DNA of 50,977 nucleotides. Origin: Acidimicrobiales bacterium. GTDB taxonomy: Bacteria > Actinomycetota > Acidimicrobiia > Acidimicrobiales > UBA8592. Each line of letters starts with the position of its first letter. Within the stretch, counting starts at the first letter, position 1. This document shows positions 42,644-50,977 of the stretch, in pieces. Made by a program: the position numbers and the translations under genes. The stretch is from contig JACERY010000012.1 in the NCBI GenBank assembly GCA_013912105.1, positions 1 through 50,977 on the forward strand. The letters are read 5' to 3'. Under the pieces are notes generated by a model, which was not told where the DNA came from, made no database searches, and saw only the letters and a program-made list of their open reading frames with translations.

Positions 42644-44740
42644 CTATTCGCTAGGTGTTGGTGTCGGTTCAGGCTCTGGTTCGGGTTCAACTGGTGTCGG
42701 TTCAGGCTCTGGTTCAGGTTCAGGTTCGGGTTCAGTTGGCGTTGGCTCAGGTGTCGGTTCTGTGGCTACTCCTATACATATGGTGATCGTTATTCCTGCT
42801 TCAGCTAACTCACCTGCTTCTGGGCTCTGCGAAACGACTAGCCCAACATTTGGATCTTCTAAATCAACTGGACATTCTTCTTGTGGGGCAACCATGAAAC
42901 CACTTGATGCAAGTATCCCAGCTGCTATAGCTGGTGATTCACCAATAACTAATGGGATTTCTACAGTTGAAGGACCAGTTGAGACCTGTATTACAACAGG
43001 TTCATCTAAATCGTGATCAGTTCCGCTAGCCGGATCAGTCCCCACCACTCTTCCTTCTTCTATTGTTTCGCTTTCGATTTCTTCAACTGTTGTGATCCAC
43101 CCTTTGCTTTCTAATTCATCTTGAGCGAGGGTAAGAGTTTGTCCAATAAGAATTGGAATTTCATCGCTAATTCGGCCATCAGCAACCTGAAGCGTTATAA
43201 CACCACTAGGTTCAAGACGTGAGTTGGCCTCAGGCTCTTGCTCTGCGACGACACCTACGTCATACTCATTTGTTTTTAACTTCTTTATTTCAACATTAAC
43301 GAAACCTTGATTAGTTAATGCATTCAGTGCTTCTTCTTGAGTTAAACCAACCACAATAGGAAGCAGAATTGCATCTGGCCCAACACTGACAATAATGTCG
43401 ATTGTCTGACCAGGTTCTAGTTCTATCCCTTGTGATGGATTTTGGCTCAAAACCCTATCTGAAGGAATGTCTTCACGTACTTCAGTTGTGATTCTACCAA
43501 TCACGAAACCTCTTGCTTGAAGAAGTTCTATTGCTTGGGTTCTATCTAAATCAACAACGAGAGGGACGATAATGCCGGTATCGCTGACTGCTTGAACATC
43601 ACTAATTACGCTTTGCTGAGGGTCACTCTTTGTTGTGTCATTTACGAAATTAACAAGCAGAATTATCAATGCTATTAGTGCACCTAATAATCCGAGGGTT
43701 AATATTCCCCACAACCAAATTCTTCTATCATGACGCTCATAAGGCTCAAAGTATTGGGGTGGATATGGAGGTCCTCCTGATTCCGGTATCCCCTTAGGAT
43801 CCAATGGGGTTGCTACTGGATTTATCAAAGTAGTATCAAATTCAGCAGATATTTCTGAAATGGCTTCGCTCACTTGTTCAATATTTTCAGGCTCAAGGGT
43901 TAGGCGCCCTGATTGAAAACGTTGCAGGTCTATTTGAAGGTCAGCTGCTGAAGAATAACGCTTGTCAGGGTCTTTGTTCATTAGTTTTGCTGTTATTGCC
44001 TGTAGCGCTTCAGGTACCCCTGGACGTTTTTCAGAAATAAGTTCTGGTTGTTCTTGTACATGCTTATAGGCGATTGAAATAGAACTATCCCCGGTAAAAG
44101 GGGGGGTTCCTGTAAGCATTTCATACATCACAACCCCTAAGGAATAAAGGTCGCTTCGGCCATCAACTGTTAGTCCTTGAGCTTGTTCAGGAGAGAAATA
44201 GGTTGCTGTACCCATAACAGCCCCTGTTTGGGTTAGATTTGCATCCGTATTTCCGGAGATCGCAGTAGCGATACCAAAGTCAGCAACTTTCACTTGCCCA
44301 TTCTCAGAAATAATAACATTTCCAGATTTCATATCTCTATGGACGACATCCCCTTTATGAGCGAAACCTAGGGCGGATGCAATTCCTTCAGCTATTTCTG
44401 CCACACGTGGTGCTGGAAGCGGTCCTTCCTTTCGAATAACTTGTGAAAGGCTTCTACCTTCTACATATTCCATGACTATGTAGTAAGTACTCTCTTCCCT
44501 TCCCCAGTCATATACACCAACAATATTAGGATGGCTTAGATTTGCGGCTGCTTGCGCTTCGCGTCTAAACCGCTCAACAAAACTTGGATCAGCTGCAAAT
44601 TCTGGAAAAAGAACTTTTACTGCAACGGGTCGACCAAGCAATTGGTCTTCAGCAAGAAAAACCTCTGCCATCCCACCACGTGCTAGCCGTTTTTTAAGTT
44701 CGTATCTGCCACCAAAGACAATTGATCCCTGTTCGGACAT
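42644..44740 (-). CDS. pknB: serine/threonine protein kinase with PASTA domains
   Basis: A 698-residue membrane kinase sensing peptidoglycan fragments. The N-terminal kinase has a glycine loop LARGGMAEV, VAVKVL lysine, HRDMKSGN catalytic loop, DFG and the APE-like SPEQA. A juxtamembrane linker is followed by one membrane segment (about 343-366). Four extracellular PASTA repeats follow (starting near VPLVVDLDR, LPIVVGLT, IPILIGQ and IPLVIGES). The C-terminal tail is unusual, a Pro/Glu/Thr run. It substitutes for the PknB (and PknA) genes of mycobacteria; no second kinase is seen. Confidence 0.95.
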   Translation of the reverse strand: MSEQGSIVFGGRYELKKRLARGGMAEVFLAEDQLLGRPVAVKVLFPEFAADPSFVERFRREAQAAANLSHPNIVGVYDWGREESTYYIVMEYVEGRSLSQVIRKEGPLPAPRVAEIAEGIASALGFAHKGDVVHRDMKSGNVIISENGQVKVADFGIATAISGNTDANLTQTGAVMGTATYFSPEQAQGLTVDGRSDLYSLGVVMYEMLTGTPPFTGDSSISIAYKHVQEQPELISEKRPGVPEALQAITAKLMNKDPDKRYSSAADLQIDLQRFQSGRLTLEPENIEQVSEAISEISAEFDTTLINPVATPLDPKGIPESGGPPYPPQYFEPYERHDRRIWLWGILTLGLLGALIALIILLVNFVNDTTKSDPQQSVISDVQAVSDTGIIVPLVVDLDRTQAIELLQARGFVIGRITTEVREDIPSDRVLSQNPSQGIELEPGQTIDIIVSVGPDAILLPIVVGLTQEEALNALTNQGFVNVEIKKLKTNEYDVGVVAEQEPEANSRLEPSGVITLQVADGRISDEIPILIGQTLTLAQDELESKGWITTVEEIESETIEEGRVVGTDPASGTDHDLDEPVVIQVSTGPSTVEIPLVIGESPAIAAGILASSGFMVAPQEECPVDLEDPNVGLVVSQSPEAGELAEAGITITICIGVATEPTPEPTPTEPEPEPEPEPEPTPVEPEPEPEPTPTPSE
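42659..42715. repeat. direct repeat encoding the PknB Pro-Glu tail
   Basis: A 24-base unit occurs at 42659-42682 and again at 42692-42715, a 33-base (11-codon) period, within a GGTTC/A-rich region. It encodes the EPEP/TPTP tail of PknB. Slippage could change the tail length between strains. Confidence 0.7.
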
Positions 44741-44772
44741 AGGTCAAGAGTTTAATAGCGATCGGGCATAGA

Positions 44773-44787
44773 AAAGGGTCACCCTTT
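44773..44787. promoter_or_regulatory. 15-base palindrome upstream of pknB
   Basis: AAAGGGTCACCCTTT is a perfect inverted repeat around one base, 33 to 47 bases upstream of the pknB ATG and downstream of the pbpA stop. It has the look of an operator for a dimeric regulator, or a short stem in the leader. The regulator is unknown. Confidence 0.5.
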
Positions 44788-44820
44788 GCACGAGTAACAA
44801 AAAAGTCATCTTTTCGGCAT

Positions 44821-46305
44821 TTAGTTAATGTGGCCTTGTATAAGAAGAGCTTGTTCTAAAATAATTTTAGCAATGGGGGCAGCGTCGGAACCACCAGTAT
44901 TTTGGCCTTCACCTGGGATAGATTCTACGAGAACTGCAATAGCAACAGAAGATGGACCAGATTCTGGCCCCCCAAATCCAATAACCCACCCATGCGTATC
45001 ATCTGGTCTTTTGGAATCTACTTGAGCAGTTCCTGTCTTTCCTCCAATTGCAGATTCCGAGACCATCATGCGTCTTGCGGTTCCATTTTCTACAATGTCT
45101 TTCATCGCTACTTTCAATGACCTAGCGATTTGAGATGGCAATGCACTTTTCCATACTGAAGGCATTATCTGTTCTATCATCTCACCTGTTGCAGAATGTA
45201 CCGACTGAGTTACATATGGCTTCATAATTATTCCATCATTTGCGATAGCTGCTGCGACCAATGCCATTTGTAATGGACTTGCTTTGACATCATATTGTCC
45301 TATACCTGCTTGAGCTAAGCCAGGTGTATTCTCCAAAATTGGTATTGAAAACGAAGTCAATTGCCCAATAGGATTACCAAAGTCAGACGGGAAGATTGAT
45401 GCTGTAGGCAATGGAAGGTCAAACGGTGGTTCTTGATTGAAGCCAAAAGATTCAGATGTTTTAATCATTAACTCAGCACCAATTATTTCGGCAGATAATT
45501 CTGCAAAAGTTGAATTGCAAGAGACTCGTAACCCTTCAAAAATATTCCCACCACAAGTTCCACCTCCATAATTTCGTAATGGTAAGTCTGTTAATGGAGG
45601 TAAGTATTCTTCTCGTTTTTCAAATTCAGGTTCGGTTAATGTGACTTTCCCTGAACTGAGTGCTGCAGCAGCAGTTACTAGTTTAAATGTTGAACCAGGA
45701 AAATAAATTTGCCTGTAAGTTCTCGCTAGTCTTGGGTCATTTAAACTTGATTTTTCTGAAAGTTTTTCCCAAGAGCTCTGGACCTCATCTAAATTAGCCG
45801 AACTAATAGGGTTCGGGTCATAAGATGGGTAACTCCATAAAGCAAGAATTTCTCCAGTTTGTGGATTTAAAACAACAATGGATCCATTTCTAGTTCCTAA
45901 AGCTTCCTGAGCTTTTTGCTGAATAGCGTGATTAAGTGTTGAAGTTATTATTACTGGTTTATCTGTTATATTTCCCGATAAATACTCATTATGTGAGCGC
46001 TCTAACCCTTCCGACCCATAAAGGAATGAAAAATATCCAGTAACTTGTGCATAAAGAGTTCCATGAGGGTAACGACGTTGATATTTAAGTTCGCTTTCAA
46101 CTTCTTGCGATTCGGCGATGATTACACCATCTGAAGTGGTAATTAAACCTCTTTCCTGGTTAAATTCACGGACGACAACTCTGGTATTGTTTGGGTTTTC
46201 TTGTAGTTCTTGCCTTTGAACTAGGTGTAACTGTATTAACTGAACAAACAAGACAATAAAGCACAAAGTTAGAATAACTTTGAGTGCACGAATATTTTTA
46301 TTCAT
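44821..46305 (-). CDS. pbpA: penicillin-binding protein PbpA, class B transpeptidase
   Basis: A 494-residue class B PBP cross-linking peptidoglycan. One N-terminal membrane anchor (VILTLCFIVLFVQLIQL), a dimerisation region, then the transpeptidase domain: SxxK in GSTFKL, SxN in SCNSTFA, KTG in GGKTGTAQV. The open frame is longer, but ATG 46305 has AGGA six bases before it and overlaps the rodA stop by eight bases, so it was chosen. RodA and PbpA form the elongation glycosyltransferase-transpeptidase pair. Confidence 0.94.
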   Translation of the reverse strand: MNKNIRALKVILTLCFIVLFVQLIQLHLVQRQELQENPNNTRVVVREFNQERGLITTSDGVIIAESQEVESELKYQRRYPHGTLYAQVTGYFSFLYGSEGLERSHNEYLSGNITDKPVIITSTLNHAIQQKAQEALGTRNGSIVVLNPQTGEILALWSYPSYDPNPISSANLDEVQSSWEKLSEKSSLNDPRLARTYRQIYFPGSTFKLVTAAAALSSGKVTLTEPEFEKREEYLPPLTDLPLRNYGGGTCGGNIFEGLRVSCNSTFAELSAEIIGAELMIKTSESFGFNQEPPFDLPLPTASIFPSDFGNPIGQLTSFSIPILENTPGLAQAGIGQYDVKASPLQMALVAAAIANDGIIMKPYVTQSVHSATGEMIEQIMPSVWKSALPSQIARSLKVAMKDIVENGTARRMMVSESAIGGKTGTAQVDSKRPDDTHGWVIGFGGPESGPSSVAIAVLVESIPGEGQNTGGSDAAPIAKIILEQALLIQGHIN

Positions 46306-47593
46306 GCTGTTTCCTATCAAAAGCATTTTGATTAGTTTCATTTGATATGAGTAGAAGAATTGCGAGGATAATCCAGTTTGATAACAAAGAACTTCCTCCA
46401 TAGCTAACAAAAGGAAGCGTGACTCCAGTAAGTGGCAAAACTCTAATTACCCCACCAATAATAATGAACGCTTGAAAACCGAGAAGGGTAGTGAGGCCAA
46501 CTGTAAGCAGCTTTTCTGGGGGCCTTGGAGTAGTTAGCGCAATTGCGAAACCACTGTATATAACGACGATAAATCCTAAAAGGATAGTGGTTGTTCCTAT
46601 CAGCCCGAGTTCTTCTCCGATAGCTGAAAAAATAAAGTCAGTTTCAACTGCTGGAATTCGTTCTGGGTTTCCCAGCCCAAGACCTGTACCAGATAAACCT
46701 CCCTCTGCTAAAGCAAAGGAGCTCTGAACAAGCTGATAGCCGTCTCCAGAAGGGTCGCTAAAAGGATGCAGCCAGGTATCTACCCTCTTCTGAACATGTG
46801 AAAATTGACTCCAAGCAAAGAAAGAACCTGCTGTGAATAAGGTCGACCCTAGAAGTAAATAAACGTTTCTTTGAGTTGCTACCCATAAGAGAGATAGGAA
46901 AAGAATATAGAAAAGAAGAGAAGAGCCTAGATCTTTTTCTAAAACCATAATTATTAACGAAAGAAACCATACGAAAATTAAAGGCGCAAAATGTCGGGTG
47001 TTGGATATTTCTATGCGCAACATCTTTGAATTTGAAATCGATAAGATTTCTCTTTTCTCTACGAGATAACCGGCGAAAAAAAGAGCAAGAGCAATTTTCG
47101 CAAATTCTCCGGGTTGGAAATTAATTGGCCCTATAGATACCCATATTCTTGCTCCGTTAATTTCTTTCCCTATAACTGGAAAAAGAGGAAGAATTAGAAG
47201 AAAAAGACCAAGGAAAAGAAAAGAGTACTTATATTGCAGATACTTACGTATAGGGGACCCAATAGCTAAAACAGTTATGAAAGCGGCAATACTAATCAGT
47301 GTCCATGAAGCTTGAAGGCCAGCTAAATCTTCTTGTAATCGTGCTATCACGACGTACCCTACGCCATTGAGAACACCAACTACAGGAAGAAAAATTTGAT
47401 TTGCATGTGGTGCAAATTTTTTCATAGCCAAGTGAGCTAGGACAAAAAGAAGGACCATAACTATTAAAAAGGGTGTGATATTAACTGGTAGCGATGAGTA
47501 CTTTCCAAAGCTTGCTAAGACATATAAACCAATTATGATGACGAAAGCACCAAGGAGAAGGCTTGCTTCGACGTTACGTTTGTGTTTTTGCAT
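46298..47593 (-). CDS. rodA: SEDS-family peptidoglycan glycosyltransferase RodA/FtsW
   Basis: A 431-residue polytopic protein with about ten membrane segments. Conserved elements are INGARIWVSIGPINFQPGEFAKIALALFFAGYL and the later TDFIFSAIGEELGLIG and LPFVSYGGSSLL. ATG 47593 (MQKHKRNVEA) was chosen; it lies ten bases after the pstP stop. The longer frame overlaps pstP by over 100 bases and is unlikely. RodA and FtsW cannot be told apart by motif alone; position before pbpA supports RodA. Confidence 0.93.
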   Translation of the reverse strand: MQKHKRNVEASLLLGAFVIIIGLYVLASFGKYSSLPVNITPFLIVMVLLFVLAHLAMKKFAPHANQIFLPVVGVLNGVGYVVIARLQEDLAGLQASWTLISIAAFITVLAIGSPIRKYLQYKYSFLFLGLFLLILPLFPVIGKEINGARIWVSIGPINFQPGEFAKIALALFFAGYLVEKREILSISNSKMLRIEISNTRHFAPLIFVWFLSLIIMVLEKDLGSSLLFYILFLSLLWVATQRNVYLLLGSTLFTAGSFFAWSQFSHVQKRVDTWLHPFSDPSGDGYQLVQSSFALAEGGLSGTGLGLGNPERIPAVETDFIFSAIGEELGLIGTTTILLGFIVVIYSGFAIALTTPRPPEKLLTVGLTTLLGFQAFIIIGGVIRVLPLTGVTLPFVSYGGSSLLSNWIILAILLLISNETNQNAFDRKQHE

Positions 47594-47603
47594 TTGTCTA
47601 AAA

Positions 47604-48830
47604 TTAGCTACTCGTTTTGACTGAAGCGGTAGTATTTCGAATTGTGTCAATATAAGTCTGTGCTTGATTAAGCGTTTTAAAAGAAATACCTTCTTCAATT
47701 CTCTCAAGTTCCACATTATTAAGATCAAGACCTAATAACGCTGTTCGTCTTTCTATTGTCGGTTCAAACCATAAGACGCCGCCTTTGGTTCCCTTATAAA
47801 TAACAACTTGGGATTCTGAGACTTTTGCCCCATTTTGCATTTCGAACGCTACAAAGAACCCCTCGCGAGCATAATGACCAACCAGACTTACAACCGTAAG
47901 TAAAACAAACAGGAAACTGATGAAGGATTTTATTAGTTTTAATAAAGAAGTACTTGATGAGCTCTTTTGATATAAATTTTGTTTTTTTTCGCCTCTCTGA
48001 AGCGTATTGAATGAAGAAGCCTTATAAACCGTTGGAGAAGTTGGGATCTCTAATGGCTCTAATGAATCACTGCCTTGTTTAATATCAACAACTACTGCAG
48101 TCACATTATCTAATCCTTCAGCATTAACTGCTGTATCTACCAATACTTGGGATGCCATTTGTGGGTCGGAATATTTTTGAAGGGTTTCTTTAATTGTCGC
48201 GTCAGTTAATTCGTTTGTTAACCCATCAGTACAAAGCAAGTATCTATCACCTTTTCTTGCTGTTATTTCCCAACAATCAACATCTACATCTTGATGTGTC
48301 CCTAGTGAACGAGTGATGACATTGCGTTGAGGGTGATTTTCAGATTCACTTTTTGTTATTTTCCCCTCTCGGTACATTTCTTCCACAAGACTATGGTCTT
48401 GTGTTATTTGATGTAATTGATCATCAGCCAAAACATAAATTCTTGAATCACCGATGTTTACTAACGCTAGTTTTGATAATCCAGTAGGACGTTTCAATTG
48501 TGTAATCGCACATAACGTTGTTCCCATACTAAAAAGAGCAGGGTTTTCTTTAGCTCGATTATTGACAGCGATATTCGCATTCAAAACTTGGTTGGCTAGC
48601 TCCTTCGTAGTTATAAATCTTTGTTTTCGAAATAACTCTTTAATAGCTATTTCGGATGCTACTTCGCCTCCATTATGACCCCCCATTCCATCAGCGACAG
48701 CAATAAAAGAATTACATGTTCCAAAATAATCTTGGTTTTTCGACCTGACATTACCAATATGTGTTGACCCACCCCATGATAAAAGCTCATCAGAAACTGA
48801 AGCAGGGTGAAAAGATCTTCCTTTATTCAT
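47604..48830 (-). CDS. pstP: PP2C-family serine/threonine phosphatase
   Basis: A 408-residue phosphatase reversing PknB phosphorylation. The metal sites appear in RSKNQDYF, VADGMGGHNGGEVAS, GDSRIY and TDGLTNELTD, ending with DNVTAVVVD. A linker, one membrane segment (about residues 300-320) and an extracytoplasmic C-terminal domain follow, as in mycobacterial PstP. It precedes rodA in the cluster. Confidence 0.94.
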   Translation of the reverse strand: MNKGRSFHPASVSDELLSWGGSTHIGNVRSKNQDYFGTCNSFIAVADGMGGHNGGEVASEIAIKELFRKQRFITTKELANQVLNANIAVNNRAKENPALFSMGTTLCAITQLKRPTGLSKLALVNIGDSRIYVLADDQLHQITQDHSLVEEMYREGKITKSESENHPQRNVITRSLGTHQDVDVDCWEITARKGDRYLLCTDGLTNELTDATIKETLQKYSDPQMASQVLVDTAVNAEGLDNVTAVVVDIKQGSDSLEPLEIPTSPTVYKASSFNTLQRGEKKQNLYQKSSSSTSLLKLIKSFISFLFVLLTVVSLVGHYAREGFFVAFEMQNGAKVSESQVVIYKGTKGGVLWFEPTIERRTALLGLDLNNVELERIEEGISFKTLNQAQTYIDTIRNTTASVKTSS

Positions 48831-48977
48831 AGAATTTTATTCTGCTTTCATCTGACTGAATTATCTCAAGGCTTGGTGGGTGCAATATAGAATCCTTTTT
48901 TTCACATAAATTCTAGTAAACCAAATCGTCTGGAATTTGTATTTAACATACTGATTTCCTTTTAAATTCTTTCATGG

Positions 48978-49014
48978 ATTCTCAACAAAAGGGCATCGTG
49001 TCCCTTACGAGAAT
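48978..49014 (-). terminator. two-part hairpin between ech and pstP, possible terminator
   Basis: An inner stem AAGGGCA...TG-T-CCCTT with a three-base loop (one bulge) and an outer six-base stem ATTCTC/GAGAAT form a long hairpin 17 bases after the ech stop codon. On the minus strand the inner stem is followed by TTTTGTT, so it may be an intrinsic terminator. It separates the ech/fhaA unit from pstP. Confidence 0.45.
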
Positions 49015-49030
49015 TCATTTCCACGCTAAT

Positions 49031-49810
49031 TTATTTTCCTTGCCATTTGGGGTCACGCTTTTCTTTAAATGCACTTATTCCTTCTGAGGCATCATTTGTC
49101 TGGTTAGCAACGATTCGCATCGTTTCTCCAAACCTTACAGACTCAATCCAGCTCATATTTTGTGTTCTTTGCGCTACTTCTTTAGTTGCTCTTACAGCTA
49201 GGGGAGCTGACTCGCATAGTTGGACTGCCAACTCGTTTGCCTCTCCCAAGAGTTGGTCTTCCTCACAGACTTTCCAGACAAGCCCCATTTCTTTAGCTCG
49301 ATTAGCAGATACAGGTTTTCCGATTAAAAGTAATTCCATAGCATCAGACCAGTTCAGTTTTTTTGGAAGTCTAATTGCTCCTACAATTGTTGGTATTCCT
49401 ATTCTTACCTCTGGGTAGCTGAAAGTAGCTGTTTCGCTAGCTATAACAAAATCACAAAACGTTACAGCTGTTAACCCATATCCAACACATGGCCCGTTTA
49501 CTGCTGCTATGACTGGTTTAAATATTTCTTGACCGCTTTCGAAACTATTTATTGTTGGCTTTTCCCAAAATGTTCCTTTGAAATTTCCTGTGCTTCCTTC
49601 TGAGTCCTTTAAATCCGCTCCTGCACAAAAAGTTTTTCCGCTTCCAGTCAGTATCGCCACCCAAGCGCTTTCATCTTCGTAAAATTGTGTCCAAGCTGCG
49701 TTTAACTCTTTTCTCATTTCACCATTGATAGCGTTATTTCTCTCTGGCCTGTTGTAAGTAATAGTGACTACGTTGCCTACTTGTTGATAAAGGACATTGT
49801 GTTCTGACAT
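49031..49810 (-). CDS. enoyl-CoA hydratase/isomerase family protein
   Basis: A 259-residue crotonase. The oxyanion-hole segments are GKTFCAGADLKD (first) and AAVNGPCVGYGLTAVTFCDF (second), with RPERNNAINGEM at the start. The catalytic Glu pair of hydratases is not clearly conserved, so an isomerase or other crotonase reaction is possible. The open frame reaches into fhaA, but ATG 49810, ten bases after the fhaA stop, gives the normal N-terminus. It occupies the place of fhaB in the cell-wall cluster. Confidence 0.88.
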   Translation of the reverse strand: MSEHNVLYQQVGNVVTITYNRPERNNAINGEMRKELNAAWTQFYEDESAWVAILTGSGKTFCAGADLKDSEGSTGNFKGTFWEKPTINSFESGQEIFKPVIAAVNGPCVGYGLTAVTFCDFVIASETATFSYPEVRIGIPTIVGAIRLPKKLNWSDAMELLLIGKPVSANRAKEMGLVWKVCEEDQLLGEANELAVQLCESAPLAVRATKEVAQRTQNMSWIESVRFGETMRIVANQTNDASEGISAFKEKRDPKWQGK

Positions 49811-49820
49811 TAAAACCCCG

Positions 49821-50480
49821 CTAGCTTTTTTGGAATAACAAAATGGTAGATCCGATTTTAATTTGATCGAAATTTTGTAGTGTGTGCTCTTGAACCCTTT
49901 GACCATTAACGAAAGTCCCGTTTGTGGATTGAAGATCGATCAATACAAATGATGTGTTGAGTAACCGAATTTCAGCATGATTCCTACTCACCTCGACATC
50001 AACAACTTGCATCGTTGACTTTGTATCTCGCCCAATGCTTAGTTTCTGTTCTGTAATGATCAAGCGTTCACCATTCTCATCAATGAGAGATCCTGGAGGA
50101 AAACCTCCTTTGTTCTCTTCAAAAAGGCCATCAACTTCTATTGAGCCGGTTTTTAAAGATGAATTGGAAAGGATTTCTACAGTTAATGTGCCCTGAAAAT
50201 GATAATTTTCGTCGTTAGCGTGATCTCTAATCGACGACGAAATTTCCCGCTGAATTGACTCTTGAATTGATTCGATGTTCTCCAAGTCCTTTGGAGAAAG
50301 CGAAATTACATATCTGTTCGGAATAATAATTTGTCCCTGAACTCCTATTGTTTTTTTATCCTCTAGAACTCGCCGAACTCTTTTTCCTAATTCAATCGGC
50401 TTGACAGAACTCGGAAAAACTCGGGTAAACGTGCCTTCGACAAGCTTTTCTAACTTCTGTTCAATTCTCTTGAGTACCAC
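49821..50480 (-). CDS. fhaA: FHA-domain protein FhaA
   Basis: A 219-residue protein with an N-terminal DUF3662-type domain (MVLKRIEQKLEKLVEGTFTR, GQIIIPNRYVISLSP) and a C-terminal FHA domain (LSIGRDTKSTMQV, VSRNHAEI, DLQSTNGTFVNGQRV) that binds phosphothreonine. In mycobacteria FhaA is a PknB substrate that links to MurJ and cell-wall synthesis. The start is a GTG. It lacks the long Gly/Gln-rich linker of mycobacterial FhaA. Confidence 0.9.
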   Translation of the reverse strand: MVLKRIEQKLEKLVEGTFTRVFPSSVKPIELGKRVRRVLEDKKTIGVQGQIIIPNRYVISLSPKDLENIESIQESIQREISSSIRDHANDENYHFQGTLTVEILSNSSLKTGSIEVDGLFEENKGGFPPGSLIDENGERLIITEQKLSIGRDTKSTMQVVDVEVSRNHAEIRLLNTSFVLIDLQSTNGTFVNGQRVQEHTLQNFDQIKIGSTILLFQKS

Positions 50481-50507
50481 ATACGTATCTTACTGTGAAG
50501 TAGATTT

Positions 50508-50977
50508 TTATTCCTTACTAATTATTGCTTCGGCAAAAACTTCTGGATCAAAGTCAAAGAAAAATGGCGCTCCTAGTTCAGGATCTCTACAAACACTGTA
50601 ACCAGGGGCATCAGCAGCAGTAAAGTTCCTTACCGTTGATTGATATTCTTCCCCAGAAGGTTCATTCAGGTATTGTTCGGTCGCATCCGCAAGCGCTTGC
50701 GTGACAGTGGGTAAATAATCAGCTGATTTTATAAGGTTTGCTTCAGCTCGGTTTGCAAGATATGTCAATTCAACCAAAGTTGTAGGTGTCTTTGGTCGTG
50801 ACAACATCCCATAAGTATCTGTTCCCCTTTTATTTAAAACTCTGATGACTCCGGCATCGTATTGACTTGTCCACTGGATCCATGAAAACTGATCTAACGC
50901 CTCATAAACAGATTCGTAAACAAGTGTTCCCAAACGAGCCGAATTAGCTGAATTGCTTTGAATAAATGCTTCTGTTC
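50508..50977 (-). CDS. N-acetylmuramoyl-L-alanine amidase, partial
   Basis: The frame stays open to the window edge, giving a protein whose visible part starts TEAFIQSNSANSARLG, the E-F-x-S-x-N-S-x-x-LA segment of zinc amidases (Amidase_3). The later PTTLVELTYLANRAEANLI is the family's P-VLVE-GFLSN-EE block. The zinc ligands upstream are outside the window. It would cleave the peptide stem from peptidoglycan, which fits the neighbouring growth cluster. It lies 27 bases before fhaA. Confidence 0.75.
   Translation of the reverse strand, partial: TEAFIQSNSANSARLGTLVYESVYEALDQFSWIQWTSQYDAGVIRVLNKRGTDTYGMLSRPKTPTTLVELTYLANRAEANLIKSADYLPTVTQALADATEQYLNEPSGEEYQSTVRNFTAADAPGYSVCRDPELGAPFFFDFDPEVFAEAIISKE

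Noticed and set aside
49047..49418. 123-codon plus-strand frame in ech
   Set aside because: Antisense shadow of the crotonase gene.

Overview
The window reads as a chromosomal segment of an AT-rich actinobacterium (near 40% G+C by eye, not counted in full). The lineage markers are a WhiB iron-sulfur regulator, CrgA, an acyl-CoA carboxylase epsilon subunit beside its beta subunit, and the actinobacterial growth and division cluster crgA-trpG-pknB-pbpA-rodA-pstP-fhaA. Low G+C together with SnoaL-like, MaoC, PhyH and SDR genes would suit a free-living, possibly marine Acidimicrobiia-type organism; that placement is inference. I see no phage, transposon, CRISPR array or plasmid signature.

Layout. 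1-3.8 kb: selA (cut by the window edge), selB, a DeoD-type nucleoside phosphorylase and a WhiB regulator. 3.9-6.4 kb: an NfeD-like membrane protease with a STAS protein, an orphan receiver-domain protein, tRNA-Pro(CGG) and a MazG-type pyrophosphohydrolase. 6.4-12.4 kb: asd and lysC, the aspartate pathway, separated by a translationally coupled SWIM-protein/SNF2-helicase pair. 12.4-14.7 kb: a methyltransferase-like protein and the acyl-CoA (propionyl-CoA) carboxylase beta and epsilon subunits. 14.8-19.1 kb: a P450, flavoprotein, lipoprotein-hydrolase cassette with its own promoter-like sequence. 19.1-24.1 kb: epoxide hydrolase, PhyH dioxygenase, PPOX protein, 5'-3' exonuclease, methylmalonyl-CoA epimerase and a thiolase. 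24.2-27.2 kb: a candidate small RNA, recR, dnaX, SRP RNA and tRNA-Ser(GGA). 27.2-32.8 kb: serine hydrolase, SnoaL-like protein, tadA, a geranylgeranyl-reductase-type flavoprotein, tRNA-Ser(CGA), a VOC protein, aroK and a FetB-type permease. 32.8-41.1 kb: SDR, alcohol dehydrogenase and MaoC genes, a CBS-less IMPDH/GMP-reductase homologue, plsC, and DoxX. 41.3-51.0 kb: a small zinc-ribbon membrane protein, an intergenic region carrying DnaA boxes, then the cell-wall and division kinase cluster, ending in an amidase cut by the window edge.

How the genes fit together. The carboxylase subunits plus methylmalonyl-CoA epimerase indicate propionyl-CoA metabolism. lysC plus asd form the entry to lysine, threonine, methionine and diaminopimelate. 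PknB (PASTA kinase), PstP (phosphatase), FhaA (phosphopeptide reader), PbpA, RodA and CrgA form the peptidoglycan growth-control machinery, joined here by a peptidoglycan amidase. SelA and SelB mean the genome probably decodes some UGA codons as selenocysteine, although I could not show a selenoprotein here.

No stretch over about 300 bases lacks a gene or RNA. The longest gap, 24132-24425, holds the candidate small RNA and its terminator. The strongest points for a second look are that RNA (C-rich loop, promoter, strong terminator), the DnaA-box and AT-rich convergent intergenic region at 41.52-41.70 kb, the SNF2/SWIM pair inserted in the aspartate pathway, the perfect inverted repeat in the spacer of the P450 promoter, and the replacement of fhaB by an enoyl-CoA hydratase gene.
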